Made by a program: the position numbers and the translations under genes | Assembly (NCBI GenBank): GCA_021397845.1 | Contig: CM038052.1 | Coordinates: 48,382,949-48,446,948 of the forward strand | Source of the DNA: Areca catechu | Taxonomy: Eukaryota; Streptophyta; Magnoliopsida; Arecales; Arecaceae | Direction of reading: 5' to 3' | Length of the DNA stretch: 64,000 nt | The notes under the pieces: generated by a model | Database searches by the model: none | Told to the model about the DNA's origin: nothing | The model's input: the letters and a program-made list of their open reading frames with translations, nothing else | Shown: one piece after another, positions 45,768 through 55,946 of the stretch | Position numbering within the stretch: position 1 is the stretch's first letter | Layout of the letters: every line of letters begins with the position of its first letter

Positions 45768-47644
45768 TGATATGGCTGTTACGCTGACGTGGCGTGTCTC
45801 AGGTCCCGCCAGACGTGGTCCGAACCACGCGGATTTTTTTCGGCGAACGAGATCGGAGGGATCCACCTCGGCCGAAGCTAGCGGCCCCTCGTTCCCTCGC
45901 CAGGTGGCACCCGGAGATGGGTCCACCTCGGCCGAAGCTGGCGGCCCCTCGCTCCCTTGCTAGGTGGCGCCCAGGGACGGGTCCACTTCTATCGAGGTCG
46001 AGTCGGGCCCTCCTGCTCCTTCGCCAGTTAGCGCCCGGAGACGGGTCCACCTCGGTCGAAGTCAAGCACTTCTCTGCCGCTCTGCCAGGTGTCCGCCCAG
46101 GAGGGGTCCACCTCAGTCGGAGCTGGTGGCCCCTTGCTCCCTCGCCTGGTGGTGCCTAGGGATGGGTCCACTTCTGCCGAGGTCAAGCCGGGCCCTCCTG
46201 CTCCTTCACCAGTTGGCGCCTGGAGACGGGTTCACCACGGCCGAAGTCGAGCACTTCTCTGCCGCTCTTCCAGGTGTCCGCCCAGGAGGGGTCCACCTCG
46301 ACCGGAGATGGCGGCCATTCGCTCCCTCACCAGGTGGTGCCCAGGGACGGGTCCACTTCTGCCAAGGTCGAGCCGGGCCCTCCTGTTCCTTCGCTAGTTG
46401 GCACCCGGAGACGGGTCCACCTCGGCCGAAGTCAAGCACCTCTCTGCCGCTCCGCCAGGTATCCACCCAGGATGGGTCCACCTCGGCCGGAGCTGGACGC
46501 CCCTCGCTCCCTCGTCGGGTGGTTCCTGGAGATGGGTCCACCTCGATCGAGGTCAAGCCTGGCCCTCCTGCTCCTTCGCCAGTTGGTGCCCGGAGACGGG
46601 TCCACCTCGGTCGAAGTCGAGCACCTCTCTGCCGCTCTGCCGGTGTCCGCCCAAGAGGGATCCACCTCGGCTGAAGCTGGCGGCCCCTCGATCCCTCGCT
46701 GGGTGGCGCCCGGAGACGGGTCCACCTCGACCAAGGTCGGGCCGGGCCCTCCTGCTCCTTCGCCAGTTGGCGCCCGGAGAAGGGTCCACCTCGGTCGAAG
46801 CCGAGCACCTCTCTGCCACTCCGCCAGGTATCCGCCCAGGAGGAGCCAACCTCGGCTGGCACCGGCCCAGCATAGTGAGGCCTCCGGGAAGTGGGGGCAC
46901 GAGTTTCAAAATTGCCACTTGGGCAACGCGCACCGTGCCTCGCGAGGAGCACCGGTACGGTCCATCGTGACACGCGAAACCTCGTTTACATCAGCCGGAC
47001 GGGCCCCGCAACCGAGAAGCGAAGTCCTGGGGGGCAGGAGCCAGCAACGAGCATCATCAATGCCTAGGAAGGAGAGCGCCCACGCTCGGCCCAAGGCCTC
47101 GCCAGTATCTTCCCTCTCCCCTTCTTTTTTGCCAGGCTCGGCAAGCAAGACGACGGGGCCCATCGGGTTCCCGGACCCGAAGGGGAAAGGAAAAGGGGGG
47201 AGGGAGAAAAAAGTGAAAGCTGAGAGGGAGCCTCCCGGGGGGAGCCAGAGGCAATGTAATGGCATAAAAGGATGGGAAGAGGGGATAGCAAGGTAAGTGA
47301 AAAAAAGGCGGGGAAAAAAAAGGCATCGAGAGAAGGATCCAGGGATTCGAGAGGGGTCCTTCGGCATGGGCTCGGTGAAGGAGCTGGGCCCAATTTCCAC
47401 TCTTCCTAAGACCTCTTTTGTTAATATCTTCTCTAAGTATGGGGCTCCTTCGAGAACCCACCTTAGGGAGTCTGTTCCATCTCGTCGTTCTCTAACTTGA
47501 CCGTCGGAGTTCCCTCGCCGGGATCCCCGGCCAGGGTTTCTGACCTTGTTTTGCAGGACCGAAAGCTCGGAGATCTCGAGGTGAGACGGTCTGAGACTGG
47601 TACCAGCTTTGGAGCTACAGGCCGCTGCGGTGAGATCGGCAACA
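45768..47644 (+). repeat. 5' LTR of TE10
   Basis: It is 1877 bp, from TGATATGGCTGTT to ATCGGCAACA. It holds a 185-bp array (45845-46870), a TATA-like GGCATAAAAGGATG at 47261-47274 and the Tat LTR block at 47495-47556. Confidence 0.9.
45845..46870. repeat. 185-bp tandem repeat in the TE10 5' LTR
   Basis: About five and a half GC-rich units share GGAGACGGGTCCACCTCGG, CTCTGCCGCTCCGCCAGG, TCCGCCCAGGAGGGGTCC and CCTCCTGCTCCTTCGCCAG. 185 is not a multiple of three; the overlapping long ORFs on both strands arise from high GC and few stops. Confidence 0.9.
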
Positions 47645-47647
47645 GAT

Positions 47648-47665
47648 TGGCATGCCAGGTAGGGG
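47648..47665 (+). other. Primer binding site of TE10
   Basis: TGGCATGCCAGGTAGGGG lies three bases after the 5' LTR. It resembles primer sites of other plant Tat elements, which use a tRNA other than initiator Met; the exact tRNA is not certain from sequence alone. Confidence 0.7.
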
Positions 47666-47723
47666 GGTAGGATAGCAACCCCAGTGCGAGCCAGCTCTCC
47701 ACGGGCGAAAGCATGCTCCGACC

Positions 47724-49258
47724 ATGGTGGTGACACGCGGACGCGAAGCGTCCACCAATCGAGTAGGGGAAGTCCCTTCCCCTCTTGGGCCGCGTAGCCC
47801 GGAGAGGGAGCTTCCTGCTCCACCTCCTCTTCCTCCGCAGCCATCCCCGGTGGACGGACCTTTCGCAGCTGTCATCCAACAGCTGCAAACCTTGACCACA
47901 GCAGTGCGGCAGCTACAGCACCAGCAGCGGTCCCTGGCCACTCAGCCCCAGCCAGGGACCCCCGTGGCTCGGGCCGCGGGGCCCCGCGAAAGCCTGCGCT
48001 CCATCCAAGGCAGACCCTCTCATCCACGGGTAGTCTTCAACCCCCGCGGGAGCCACCAAACTCTCGCGAAGAAGAATTACTCCGGTTTGGCGGATCACGA
48101 GAGTCGGTCCCCGGCTAACGATGCCGAGACGGTGCACCGCAGTAGGCGACGTCGGGGCAAGGCCCCCCGCCAAGACCGATCGGCACCCCCTTCGCTAGCA
48201 GCCTCGGTGGAAGATTCCACCGACGAGGCCATCAGGCACCAGGCCGAGAGACACCTGGAGGAGCACGAGCGCAAGCTGGCAGAGTTTGCCCGCCGCTTTG
48301 CCGACATGCAGAACTCCTCGACGAACCCGGTGGGCTATGATGCCCGGCCACCCTTCTCCCGAAAAATCCAAGAGGAGTCGATTTCGAGTCGGTTCCGCAT
48401 GCCACAAGTAGATCCCTACGATGGGACCACCGATCCCTTAGATCATCTGGAGAGCTACAAGGCTCTCATGAGGGTCCAAGGGGCCACGGACGCTCTCTTA
48501 TGCATCGCCTTCCCCACTACCCTCCGGAAGGCCGCTCGAGTCTGGTTCGCCCGCCTTGAGCCCGAATCTATTTGCTCCTTCCATCAACTGGAAGGAAAGT
48601 TCGTGGCACACTTCGACGCTTGCCAGAAGGTGCCAAGAGAGGTGGACAACCTCTTCTCCATCCATCAGCAGGACCAGGAGCTGCTCCGAGACTACATTAC
48701 CTGCTTCAAGATCGCTGCCTTAGAAATCTATAGTCTGGACGAGCCCGTTGCCATGCTGGCATTGAAGTGCGGGCTCAAGACCTCCCGCTTGACCTATTCC
48801 CTGGATAAGAAGCCCCCAGGATGTACTCCGAGCTCCTCCTCTGTGTCCACAAGTACATCCGAGCAGAGGAGGCCGATCGCACCAAGCGAGAGCTGGACGG
48901 GAGGTCCTCGAAGAAGCCAGCCCCGAGGGATGTCCCCAGGACCCGGAGGCCTGGACCACCTGCTGATCTCCATCCAGGCCCGAAGCCGAAGAGCGGCACT
49001 ACCCCGGAGCAAAATTTCACCCCTCTCCTTGCTCCCAGGGTGAAGATCCTCATGGAGATTGAGGGTGAGCACTACCTTCGCCGACCTCCTCCTCAGAACC
49101 CAAGGAGCATCCGGGACAAGACAAAATACTGCCAGTTTCACCGCGAGCATGGCCACGACACGGAGGAGTGTCGTAATCTGAAGTGGAAAATTGAGGAGCT
49201 GATTAGAAGGGACTACCTCAGGAAGTTTGTGAGGAACGAAGCCTCGGCAGAGGGATAG
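47724..49258 (+). pseudogene. TE10 gag, broken by a frameshift
   Basis: ATG at 47724 codes a Pro/Arg/Gln-rich start, a heptad-like stretch with QQLQTLTTAVRQLQ (about residues 51-64) and an Arg-rich tract. The retrotransposon gag domain follows, FRMPQVDPYDGTTDPLDHLE (from residue 224) and ARVWFARLEPESICSFHQLE (271-290), up to SLDKKP. A one-base shift near 48818 moves the real frame to 48821-49258, with VHKYIRAEEADRTKREL and YCQFHREHGHDTEECRNLKW, the zinc-binding part. It ends EASAEG at 49258. Confidence 0.9.
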
Positions 49259-49860
49259 CTGCTCGCAGCCCTTCCCCCGGTCTCTGTGATTGATAACCAT
49301 CCAACGGAGAAGCCGATGGGCATGATCTCATGGAGGATCGGGCATGCGGCGAAAAGAACCCAGGAGGCAGGAGACCCGGAGGATGTACCCCCCTTTGAGA
49401 AGGAAAATGAAAACAAGAATGTAAACAATGATGCAGTGGTGGTCGAGATGACCATCGCAAAGCATCCTGTACACCACATTATGGTAGATAGTGGGAGCTC
49501 TACTGACATGCTTTTTTATGATGCTTTCTCCCGAATGAACCTGTCTCATGATCAATTAAGGCCGATGCACACCCCTCTTGTAGGCTTTACCGGGGATTCG
49601 ATGGGGGTCGAAGGGGGAGATCACTCTCCCTGTCACTGCCAGATCCCCACCTCGGCAGACTACTATCATGATGACGTTTACTGTTGTCAAGCTCCCCTCA
49701 CCTTATAATGCAATCCTTGGCCATCCGGGGCTCAACCAGCTGGATGCCGTAATTTCCACCAAGCGGTTACTGGTGCAGTTCCCCACAGCCTCTGGGACTG
49801 GGGTGATGTGGGGGATGGCCCAGCCCATCTAGCATTGCCTTCAGATGGTCCCGGGTGCCC
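49259..49860 (+). pseudogene. TE10 protease region, broken
   Basis: After a stop at 49256-49258 the frame continues ALPPVSVIDNHPTEKPMGMI, then an acidic linker, then the retropepsin core VHHIMVDSGSSTDMLFYDAF, and LVGFTGDSMGVEG. A shift near 49610 leads to the frame TMMTFTVVKLPSPYNAILGH, whose ILGH is the second conserved block of Tat proteases. The Asp of DSG is intact. Confidence 0.88.
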
Positions 49861-51250
49861 GAGGCGTTGAGCCTGGCCCCGACATCAATGACCTCGACTT
49901 AAGGGAGAAGGAACCCAGGGGAGGACCCATAGAACACCTGTTGACGTATCCCCTCGGTTCGGACCCTCAGAAGATTGTGCATGTGGGGGCCCAGCTCCCG
50001 GAGGAATAATGGATCTGCCTGCTGGATTTCCTCCACGCGAACGTGGACATGTTCGCCTGGTCTGCAGCCGACATGCCAGGCATCCCCTCGGAAGTCATCA
50101 CCCACAAGTTGAATGTTGACCCGAGGTATCGCCCTGTCCGCTAGAAGAAGAGGAGCTTCACTGCAGAAAGGCAGAAGGCCATCAATGAAGAAGTAGAGAA
50201 GCTCCTCACCGCCAACTTTGTGCGGGAAGTACAATATCCCAGTTGGCTGGCGAATGTGGTCATGGTGAAGAAGAGTAGTGGCAAGTAAAGGATCTGCATG
50301 GACTACACTGACCTCAACCGAGCTTGCCCGAAGGACAGCTTCCCTCTTCCGAAGATTGATCAGTTGGTGGACACCACTTCGAGGCATCGCCTCCTCTCTT
50401 TCATGGATGCCTTCTCTAGGTACAACCAGATTCGAATACACCCGGAGGACGGCAGCACACCACTTTCATCACCGACCGCGAAACTTACTATTACAAGATG
50501 ATGCCATTCGGCCTCAAGAACACCGGGGCCACGTACCAGCGGCTAGTCAACAAAGTTTTCAAAGATCATATCGGTCGCAACATGCAGGTGTACGTGGACG
50601 ATATGCTGGTAATGAGCAAGCCTCTTTCGGACCATGTCGGCGACCTGGCGGAGACCTTCGGCAACCTCCGGCTTCACCAGATGAAGTTGAACCCGGCGAA
50701 GTGCACCTTCGGTGTGTCCACTGGGAAGTTCTTGGGGTTCATGGTGACCCAAAGAGGGATAGAAGCAAACCCGGAAAAGGTCCAGGCTATTTTGGACATG
50801 GAGCAGCCCATCTCCAAGAAGCAAGTGCAACGACTCACCGGTCGGATAGCCGCCTTGAGTTGGTTTATCTCGAGGTCTGCCGACCACTGCCGGCCCTTCT
50901 TCAAAGTGCTGAGGAAGATGAATAACTTCACTTGGACCGAGGAGTGCCAGGAGGCATTTGACGAGCTGAAGAGGATGCTTGCATCACCGCCACTGCTCTC
51001 CAGGCTCGAAGAAGGAGAGGAGCTCATCCTATACCTAGCGGTCACCCCGGAGGCCGTCAGTTCGACCCTAGTTCAGACTGACAACCAGGGAATGCAGAGA
51101 CCGGTGTACTACACGAGCAAACTCCTCCGCGATGCGGAGCTCAGGTATTCCTGGTCTGAAAAACTCATTTTTGCACTAATAGTGTCCGCCCAACATCTCA
51201 GGCCTTATTTCCAAGCACACCCCATTGCCGTCCTGACGATCAGCCGCTGA
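49861..51250 (+). pseudogene. TE10 reverse transcriptase, broken
   Basis: Order of motifs: FAWSAADMPGIPSEVITHKL, then PVR with TAG at 50142-50144, FVREVQYPSWLANVVMVKK (near 50219), MDYTDLNRACPKDSFPLP, LLSFMDAFSRYNQIRIHPED (motif A Asp), a frame change near 50455, MMPFGLKNTGATYQRLVNKV, and YVDDMLVMSK (residues 32-35 of the 50498-51250 frame). The YVDD active site is intact. Connection and thumb follow (FLGFMVTQRGIEANPEKV; WTEECQEAFDELKRML). A stop at 51248-51250 precedes RNase H. Confidence 0.92.
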
Positions 51251-51932
51251 AAGCAATACTCAGCCGACCTGACACATCCGGGCGATTGGCGAAGTGGGCA
51301 CTCAAGCTTAGCGAGTTTGATATCACTTACTGACCAAGGTCGGCCATGAAGGCGCAAGTGCTCACTGACTTCTTGGTCGAGTGCGCAGGCTTGGACAAGG
51401 GGACGGAGGAAGGCCCTCTAGACCGGCGGTCGGAACCGGGACCCAAGGAGGACGTTTTGATCCTTCATGTGGACGGGGTCTCGAACTCTAGTGGGAGCGG
51501 AGCCGGTCTCATCCTCGCCAACGGCGAGGGGTCGTTGCCGAATGTGCACTCAGTTTCTAGTTCGCCGCAACTAAAAATCAGGTGGAGTACGAATCGCTCC
51601 TCGCGGGACTGAGAGTGTCCCACGAGTTGGGCATGGCCAACCTCAAGGCCTTCACTGATTCACAGCTGGTGGCCGGACAGATCTCTGGAGAGAACGGCGC
51701 GCGGGATACTCAAATGATGAAATACCTGGAGCTCGTAAGAACGAGCATGGCTGGATTTCGACACTTCAGCATCTCCCATATATCCCGTGGGGAAAATGAT
51801 CGCGCGGATGCGCTCTCCCGACTGGCGACCCTGCCGGACTCGCTGTTGGGCCGTGCTTATGTTGAGCATCTCAAGGCCCCGAGCTACAAGATGCCCGTGG
51901 AGGTCCAACAGGTCAGCCAAGAACCTAGCTAG
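51251..51932 (+). pseudogene. TE10 RNase H, broken
   Basis: The frame after a shift near 51235 includes SGRLAKWALKLSEFDITY and then TGA at 51330-51332, where relatives have Arg. From 51346: MKAQVLTDFLVECAG, then LILHVDGVSNSSGSGAGLIL, the plant gypsy RNase H core. After another shift near 51540 come VEYESLLAGLRVSHELGM, LKAFTDSQLVAGQI and HISRGENDRADALSRLA. The catalytic Asp, Glu and Asp positions are recognisable. It ends QEPS and TAG at 51930-51932. Confidence 0.9.
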
Positions 51933-53153
51933 ATGGAAAAGTATGTAGAGTACATTACTAGTGGCATCTTGCCAGAGGACCACGTAGCTGCTCTCCTTAT
52001 CAAGAGGAAGGCCGCATGGTTTGTCTTAATGGATGGACTACTGTATCGGAGGTCCTATTCCTTCCCCCTCCTCAAGTGCCTGAGACCCGTGGAGGCTGCA
52101 CTCGTTCTCCAAGAGATCCACGAGGGCATCTGTGGGAATCATGTGGGGGGCAGAACATTAGCGTACAAGGCCCTCACCAAGGTTATTTCTGGAAGACAAT
52201 GAAGGAAGATGCAGCTGACTTCGTGAAGAGGTGTGACCGATGTCAGCGGCATGCTATGGTGTAGCGTCAACCCTCCGCTCCACTCTCCCAGCTCTTCGCT
52301 CCATGGCTGTTCGCTCAATGGGGAATGGATCTCTTAGGACCTTTTTCCCCGGTGCCCGGGCAGTGGAAATTTTTGATCATGGCCATCGACTACTTCACGA
52401 AGTTGGTCGAGGCCGAACCCCTAGCCCGGATCACGGAGGCAAACATCGCTAAGTTCCTCTGGAAGTCAATCATCTGCCATTTTGGCCTACCGCACACCAT
52501 TATCACCGATAACGGACGTCAATTCGATTGCCGGGAGTTTGAGAAATTCTGCAGCAATCTCGGCATCCACCATCGCTTCACCTCGGTGGCGCATCCATAG
52601 ACAAACGGAGAAGCCGAGGTAACAAATAGGACTATCTTGCAGGGCCTCCGGACAAGACTGGATCAGGCCAAGGACAGGTGGACGGAAGAGCTCCCGAGCA
52701 TCCTATGGGTGTACCACACCACCCTGAGGACAGCCACCGATGAGACCCCGTTCAACCTCGTCTTCGGAGTCGAAGCAGTTATCCCGATAGAACTCAACCT
52801 ACCCACCTTGCGCGTGGAGCAGTATGATGAAGTGGAGAATCTCGCCAGGATGCTGCTAAACCTAGACCTCCTTGAAGAGACGAGGGACAAGGCTCGAGTC
52901 CGAATGGTGGCTTACAGGCAGTGAGTGGCCAGACTCCATAGTGCAACCGAAGTCCTTCCGCCCAGGAGATCTGGTGCTCCGCCGGGCTGAAGCTTCCCAA
53001 CCGCGGGAGTGCGGGAAGCTCTCCCCGAACTGGGAAGGCCCTTATAGGGTGGCGGAGGTACTCCCTCACGAGGCCTACTACTTGGAGGAGCTAGGAGGGT
53101 CCCGCTTCCCTCGGACCTGGAATGCCTCAAACTTGAGGATGTATTACCAATAG
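51933..53153 (+). pseudogene. TE10 integrase, broken
   Basis: It begins MEKYVEYITSGILPED and holds the H2C2 zinc domain: ICGNHVGGRTLAYKAL, then, after a shift near 52180, FVKRCDRCQRHA. The core follows: QWGMDLLGPF (first Asp), TDNGRQFDCREFEKFC (second Asp), and NGEAEVTNRTILQGL (Glu) just past TAG at 52598-52600. Other breaks are TAG at 52262-52264, TGA at 52922-52924 and a shift near 52940. The C-terminus is FRPGDLVLRRAEASQP, LSPNWEGPYRVAEVL and RTWNASNLRMYYQ. No chromodomain is present, as usual for Tat elements. Confidence 0.92.
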
Positions 53154-53269
53154 TATAAGGTTCCTTGAACTTCAGCAATGAAATCCTTTTTCTTCACCAA
53201 ATGCTTCTTCTCACCTTGTAGGGAGAGAGCCACTTAGCTTTGAGTTCGGCGAACACGAGCGTGGTCGAA

Positions 53270-53865
53270 GACCCGCGAAGGCGACAGGTCCCGGACTTCG
53301 ATCTGGGAAGTGGGGCAGAATCGAACTCGCCCATGCAGTCCTGGAGAACAGCCCGGCAAGCTGTGCAGGGCTCAGATAAAGCCTGCGGCCCCGGGGTTCA
53401 GTCCGGAGGTCCCGGACTTCGGTCTGGAAGGTGGGGCAGAATCGAACTCACCCATGCAGTCCCGAAGAACAGCCCGGTAAGCTGCGTAGGGCTCGAATAA
53501 AGCCTGCGGCCCCCGGGTTCAGTCCAGAGGTCTTTGACTTCAGTCTGGAAGGCGGGGCAGAATCGAACTCGCCCACGCAGTCCCGGAGAATAGCCCGACA
53601 ATCCGTGCAGGGCTCAGATAAAGCCTGCGGCCCTAGGGTTCAGTCTGGAGGTCCCAGACTTCGGTCTGGAAGGCAGGGCAGATTCAAACTTGCCCACGTA
53701 GTCCCAAAGGATGAACCGGTAAGCCACGCATGGCCCGCACAAAGCCTGCACCGCCGGGGTTCAATCCGGAGGTTCCAAACTTCAGTCTGGGGTATGGGGT
53801 AGAACTTAGTCCGCCCCCGAGCTTGGAACGCACTACGGGGCTTAATCCTAGTGCTCGAAACCAGA
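53270..53865. repeat. About 119-bp tandem repeat after TE10 pol
   Basis: Five units share GGGGTTCAGTCCGGAGGTCC, GACTTCGGTCTGGAAGG, GGGGCAGAATCGAACTCGCC and AAGCCTGCGGCCC. The array is in the interval between pol and the antisense gene. Confidence 0.88.
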
Positions 53866-53872
53866 GTTTAGT

Positions 53873-53921
53873 CAAAAAAAAAAAAAGAGAGAGAGAAAGA
53901 AAGAAAGAGAGAGCGAAGCAA
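53873..53921 (+). repeat. Purine-rich microsatellite
   Basis: A run of 12-13 A is followed by GA and GAAA units to 53921. Confidence 0.8.
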
Positions 53922-54069
53922 CGATCAGGTGAAGAAGTAATTTCATTGCCTTAGAAATGTAAATACATTGAGGAGTCCCGACAGGCCGGGAGTCCTCGAA
54001 AAGAAAAAGAAGATACAAAAAGAAAAGAAAACATCGGCAGAGCCGGGGAGGCTACTTCGGCACGGCGGC

Positions 54070-54597
54070 ATCCTCCTCGAGCTGGGGCGCATTTTCTCTG
54101 CCTGCGCCGTCGACGGGTGACTGCTCGGGTGGCTACTCCGGAGTCGCAGCCTCATCACCAGCTGCTATTGGAGCTCCTCCACTGGGCTCCTGCCTCCTGC
54201 CACCAAGGACCACCCCGCTGAGGTCGAGCTCGGGGTAGAAGGAACTTACCTTCTCCCGGCATACCAGGAACCCTTTCAAGAAGGAGTCCACGGTAGCTTC
54301 CCGAACCTCCGCGATGTATTCCTTCAAGGCCCGAAACTTCGGGATGGCCTCCTGCGCCTCCCGCTTCGACGCTTCCAGCAGTTCGTTGACGTAGGAGCTC
54401 TTCTCCTTGGCTGCGCTCAGCTCCCTCTGGACCTCCTCCACCCGGTGCTCCAGCGACCGAGACTGGGCCCTGAGGCGGGTCTTCTCCATCGCATCCTCCT
54501 CGGTGCGGCACTGGTTCGAGATCCTCTCCTCGGACAGAGAGGTCTCGAGCTCCTTGATGCACCCCTCGGTGCGGGCCAGGTCAGATTGGAGGACCTA
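54070..54597 (-). pseudogene. Antisense-gene fragment of TE10 (coiled-coil C-terminus)
   Basis: From 54597 the minus strand reads VLQSDLARTEGCIKELETSL, then MEKTRLRAQSRSLEHRVEEV (from 54489), KEKSSYVNELLEASKREAQE, FRALKEYIAEVREATVDSF, CREKVSSFYPELDLSGVVLG and ends EAATPE with a stop at 54133. About 80 residues have clear heptad spacing, so a dimeric coiled coil is likely. The end motif (KVSSFYPELDLSGV) matches the TE3 copy (KKVMxVFNISDLHDIV). The front part with the Transposase_28 domain is gone, cut at about 54600 where TE11 begins. Confidence 0.8.
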
Positions 54598-54599
54598 GT

Positions 54600-55946
54600 T
54601 GTTCCCTCCAAGGAGGAGCCAATTTCTTTCCAGATAAACCCAAGCCAGGATGGCAAGAATTTTTCTTGAAGAGAGGATCAAGGAGGTGCCCCACAATGTT
54701 CCATAAAAATCCAAGTTATAAAAGGGAAGAGAGCATGTCTTGGGGAGGAATTCAAGGAGGTTCCCAAAAGTTTCCAAAGGTGCCAAAGCCATGAAAGGAA
54801 GAAGCCTAAACTTGTGGAGCAAGACTAGGAGGTGTCCAAATGAGCCAAACCATGAAGGGAAAATCCTTGATTCATGGAGAGATACTATGAGACACCCCCA
54901 TAACCAGCCATTTGGAGCCGATTTTCAAGTTTTCTTGGAGTTTTTGGGCTGCCCACTCATGGAAGGAGTCTTGGGAAGAGAATTTGATGCCTAAAGTGTG
55001 GGTTAGTCCTATTAGTCCCACATGGAAAATGTATAAAATTTTATTTCTTTGTTATGTCTATATATTCAACTCTATGTAACTCTTGAATTTAATGATGAAT
55101 GAAATCAATTTCTTTGTGAGCAACTTTGTGTTTCTCTCTTCCGCACTTGTGTTCAGGTGTTGAGCTCCATGAGGGAGTAAATCCGGGTTCCCTAGGAACC
55201 TTGAGGAGGTGTGAGATCTCCAACCCCAAAACCCTACCAAAATCCTAGGTTAGCCACTTCAATTCCAAACCCTAGCCGCCCATCATCTTCTTCATTCCAC
55301 CAATCATCCAAACCCTAATCTACCTCATCATCTCACGGCCCCTCTCTTCCAAGTAGAGACCGACCACCAGCATCCAGGTCCAGATCGGCTACTTCGAATA
55401 CAGAGCAAATCTCAGAGGAAGTCAGATCAGCATCCAAGAGAATCAGGATTTCAGCAACATCAATTTTTTCAAGTTCTTCTTATCTGGTAAATCCTTTCTT
55501 TGAGTATCTGGTTCCTTAACTTGTTCTTCTTCTTTCCCAGATCCTGAGTTCAGGAGAAGCCAACTCTGCCAAAGGGCCAGTATTGGAGGATCCATTGCGA
55601 AGATATCCGAATCCGAGGATCCAACAATCTGCTCGAGAGAGTCCTTCCACCAAACTCTGTGAAGATCACTGCCTGGTACATAACCCTTCCCTTCTCTTTA
55701 TTTCTGTCCTGTTGAAAGTTTAGAGCGAAACCCTAGGTCTGGGAGTTTCTCAACCCCTAGCGATCCTTTATTTCTGAACTACTCTGATAATCTAGTTTCT
55801 TTGAATTGTGCTTTTAATTATTATATAGTTTCTTTCAATTTAGTTTAACTTTCATTTGAGTCAAAGCTGACTTCTGAAAATATAAAATAAAAAAAAAAAA
55901 GAATTAGTTTACTTCCGCATCGCATCATCTCTTTTATTCTGCATCA
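54600..55946 (+). mobile_element. TE11: truncated chromovirus LTR of the TE4 family
   Basis: From about 54605 to TTCTGCATCA at 55946 it matches TE4 from about 8280 to 9558, including GGTGTTGAGCTCC, GGAGTAAATCCGGGTTCC and AGAGCGAAACCCTAGGTC. The first ~350 bp of the LTR are missing. No duplication is seen, and the join on the left is inside the TE10 antisense gene while the join on the right is inside the 185-bp array. Confidence 0.85.

Noticed and set aside
45794..47296. Long overlapping ORFs on both strands (up to 340 codons) with repeated Pro/Arg/Ser words
   Set aside because: They lie in the 185-bp GC-rich array of an LTR. GC-rich sequence has few stops, and the same happens in all frames. 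185 is not divisible by three, so no one protein repeat is kept.
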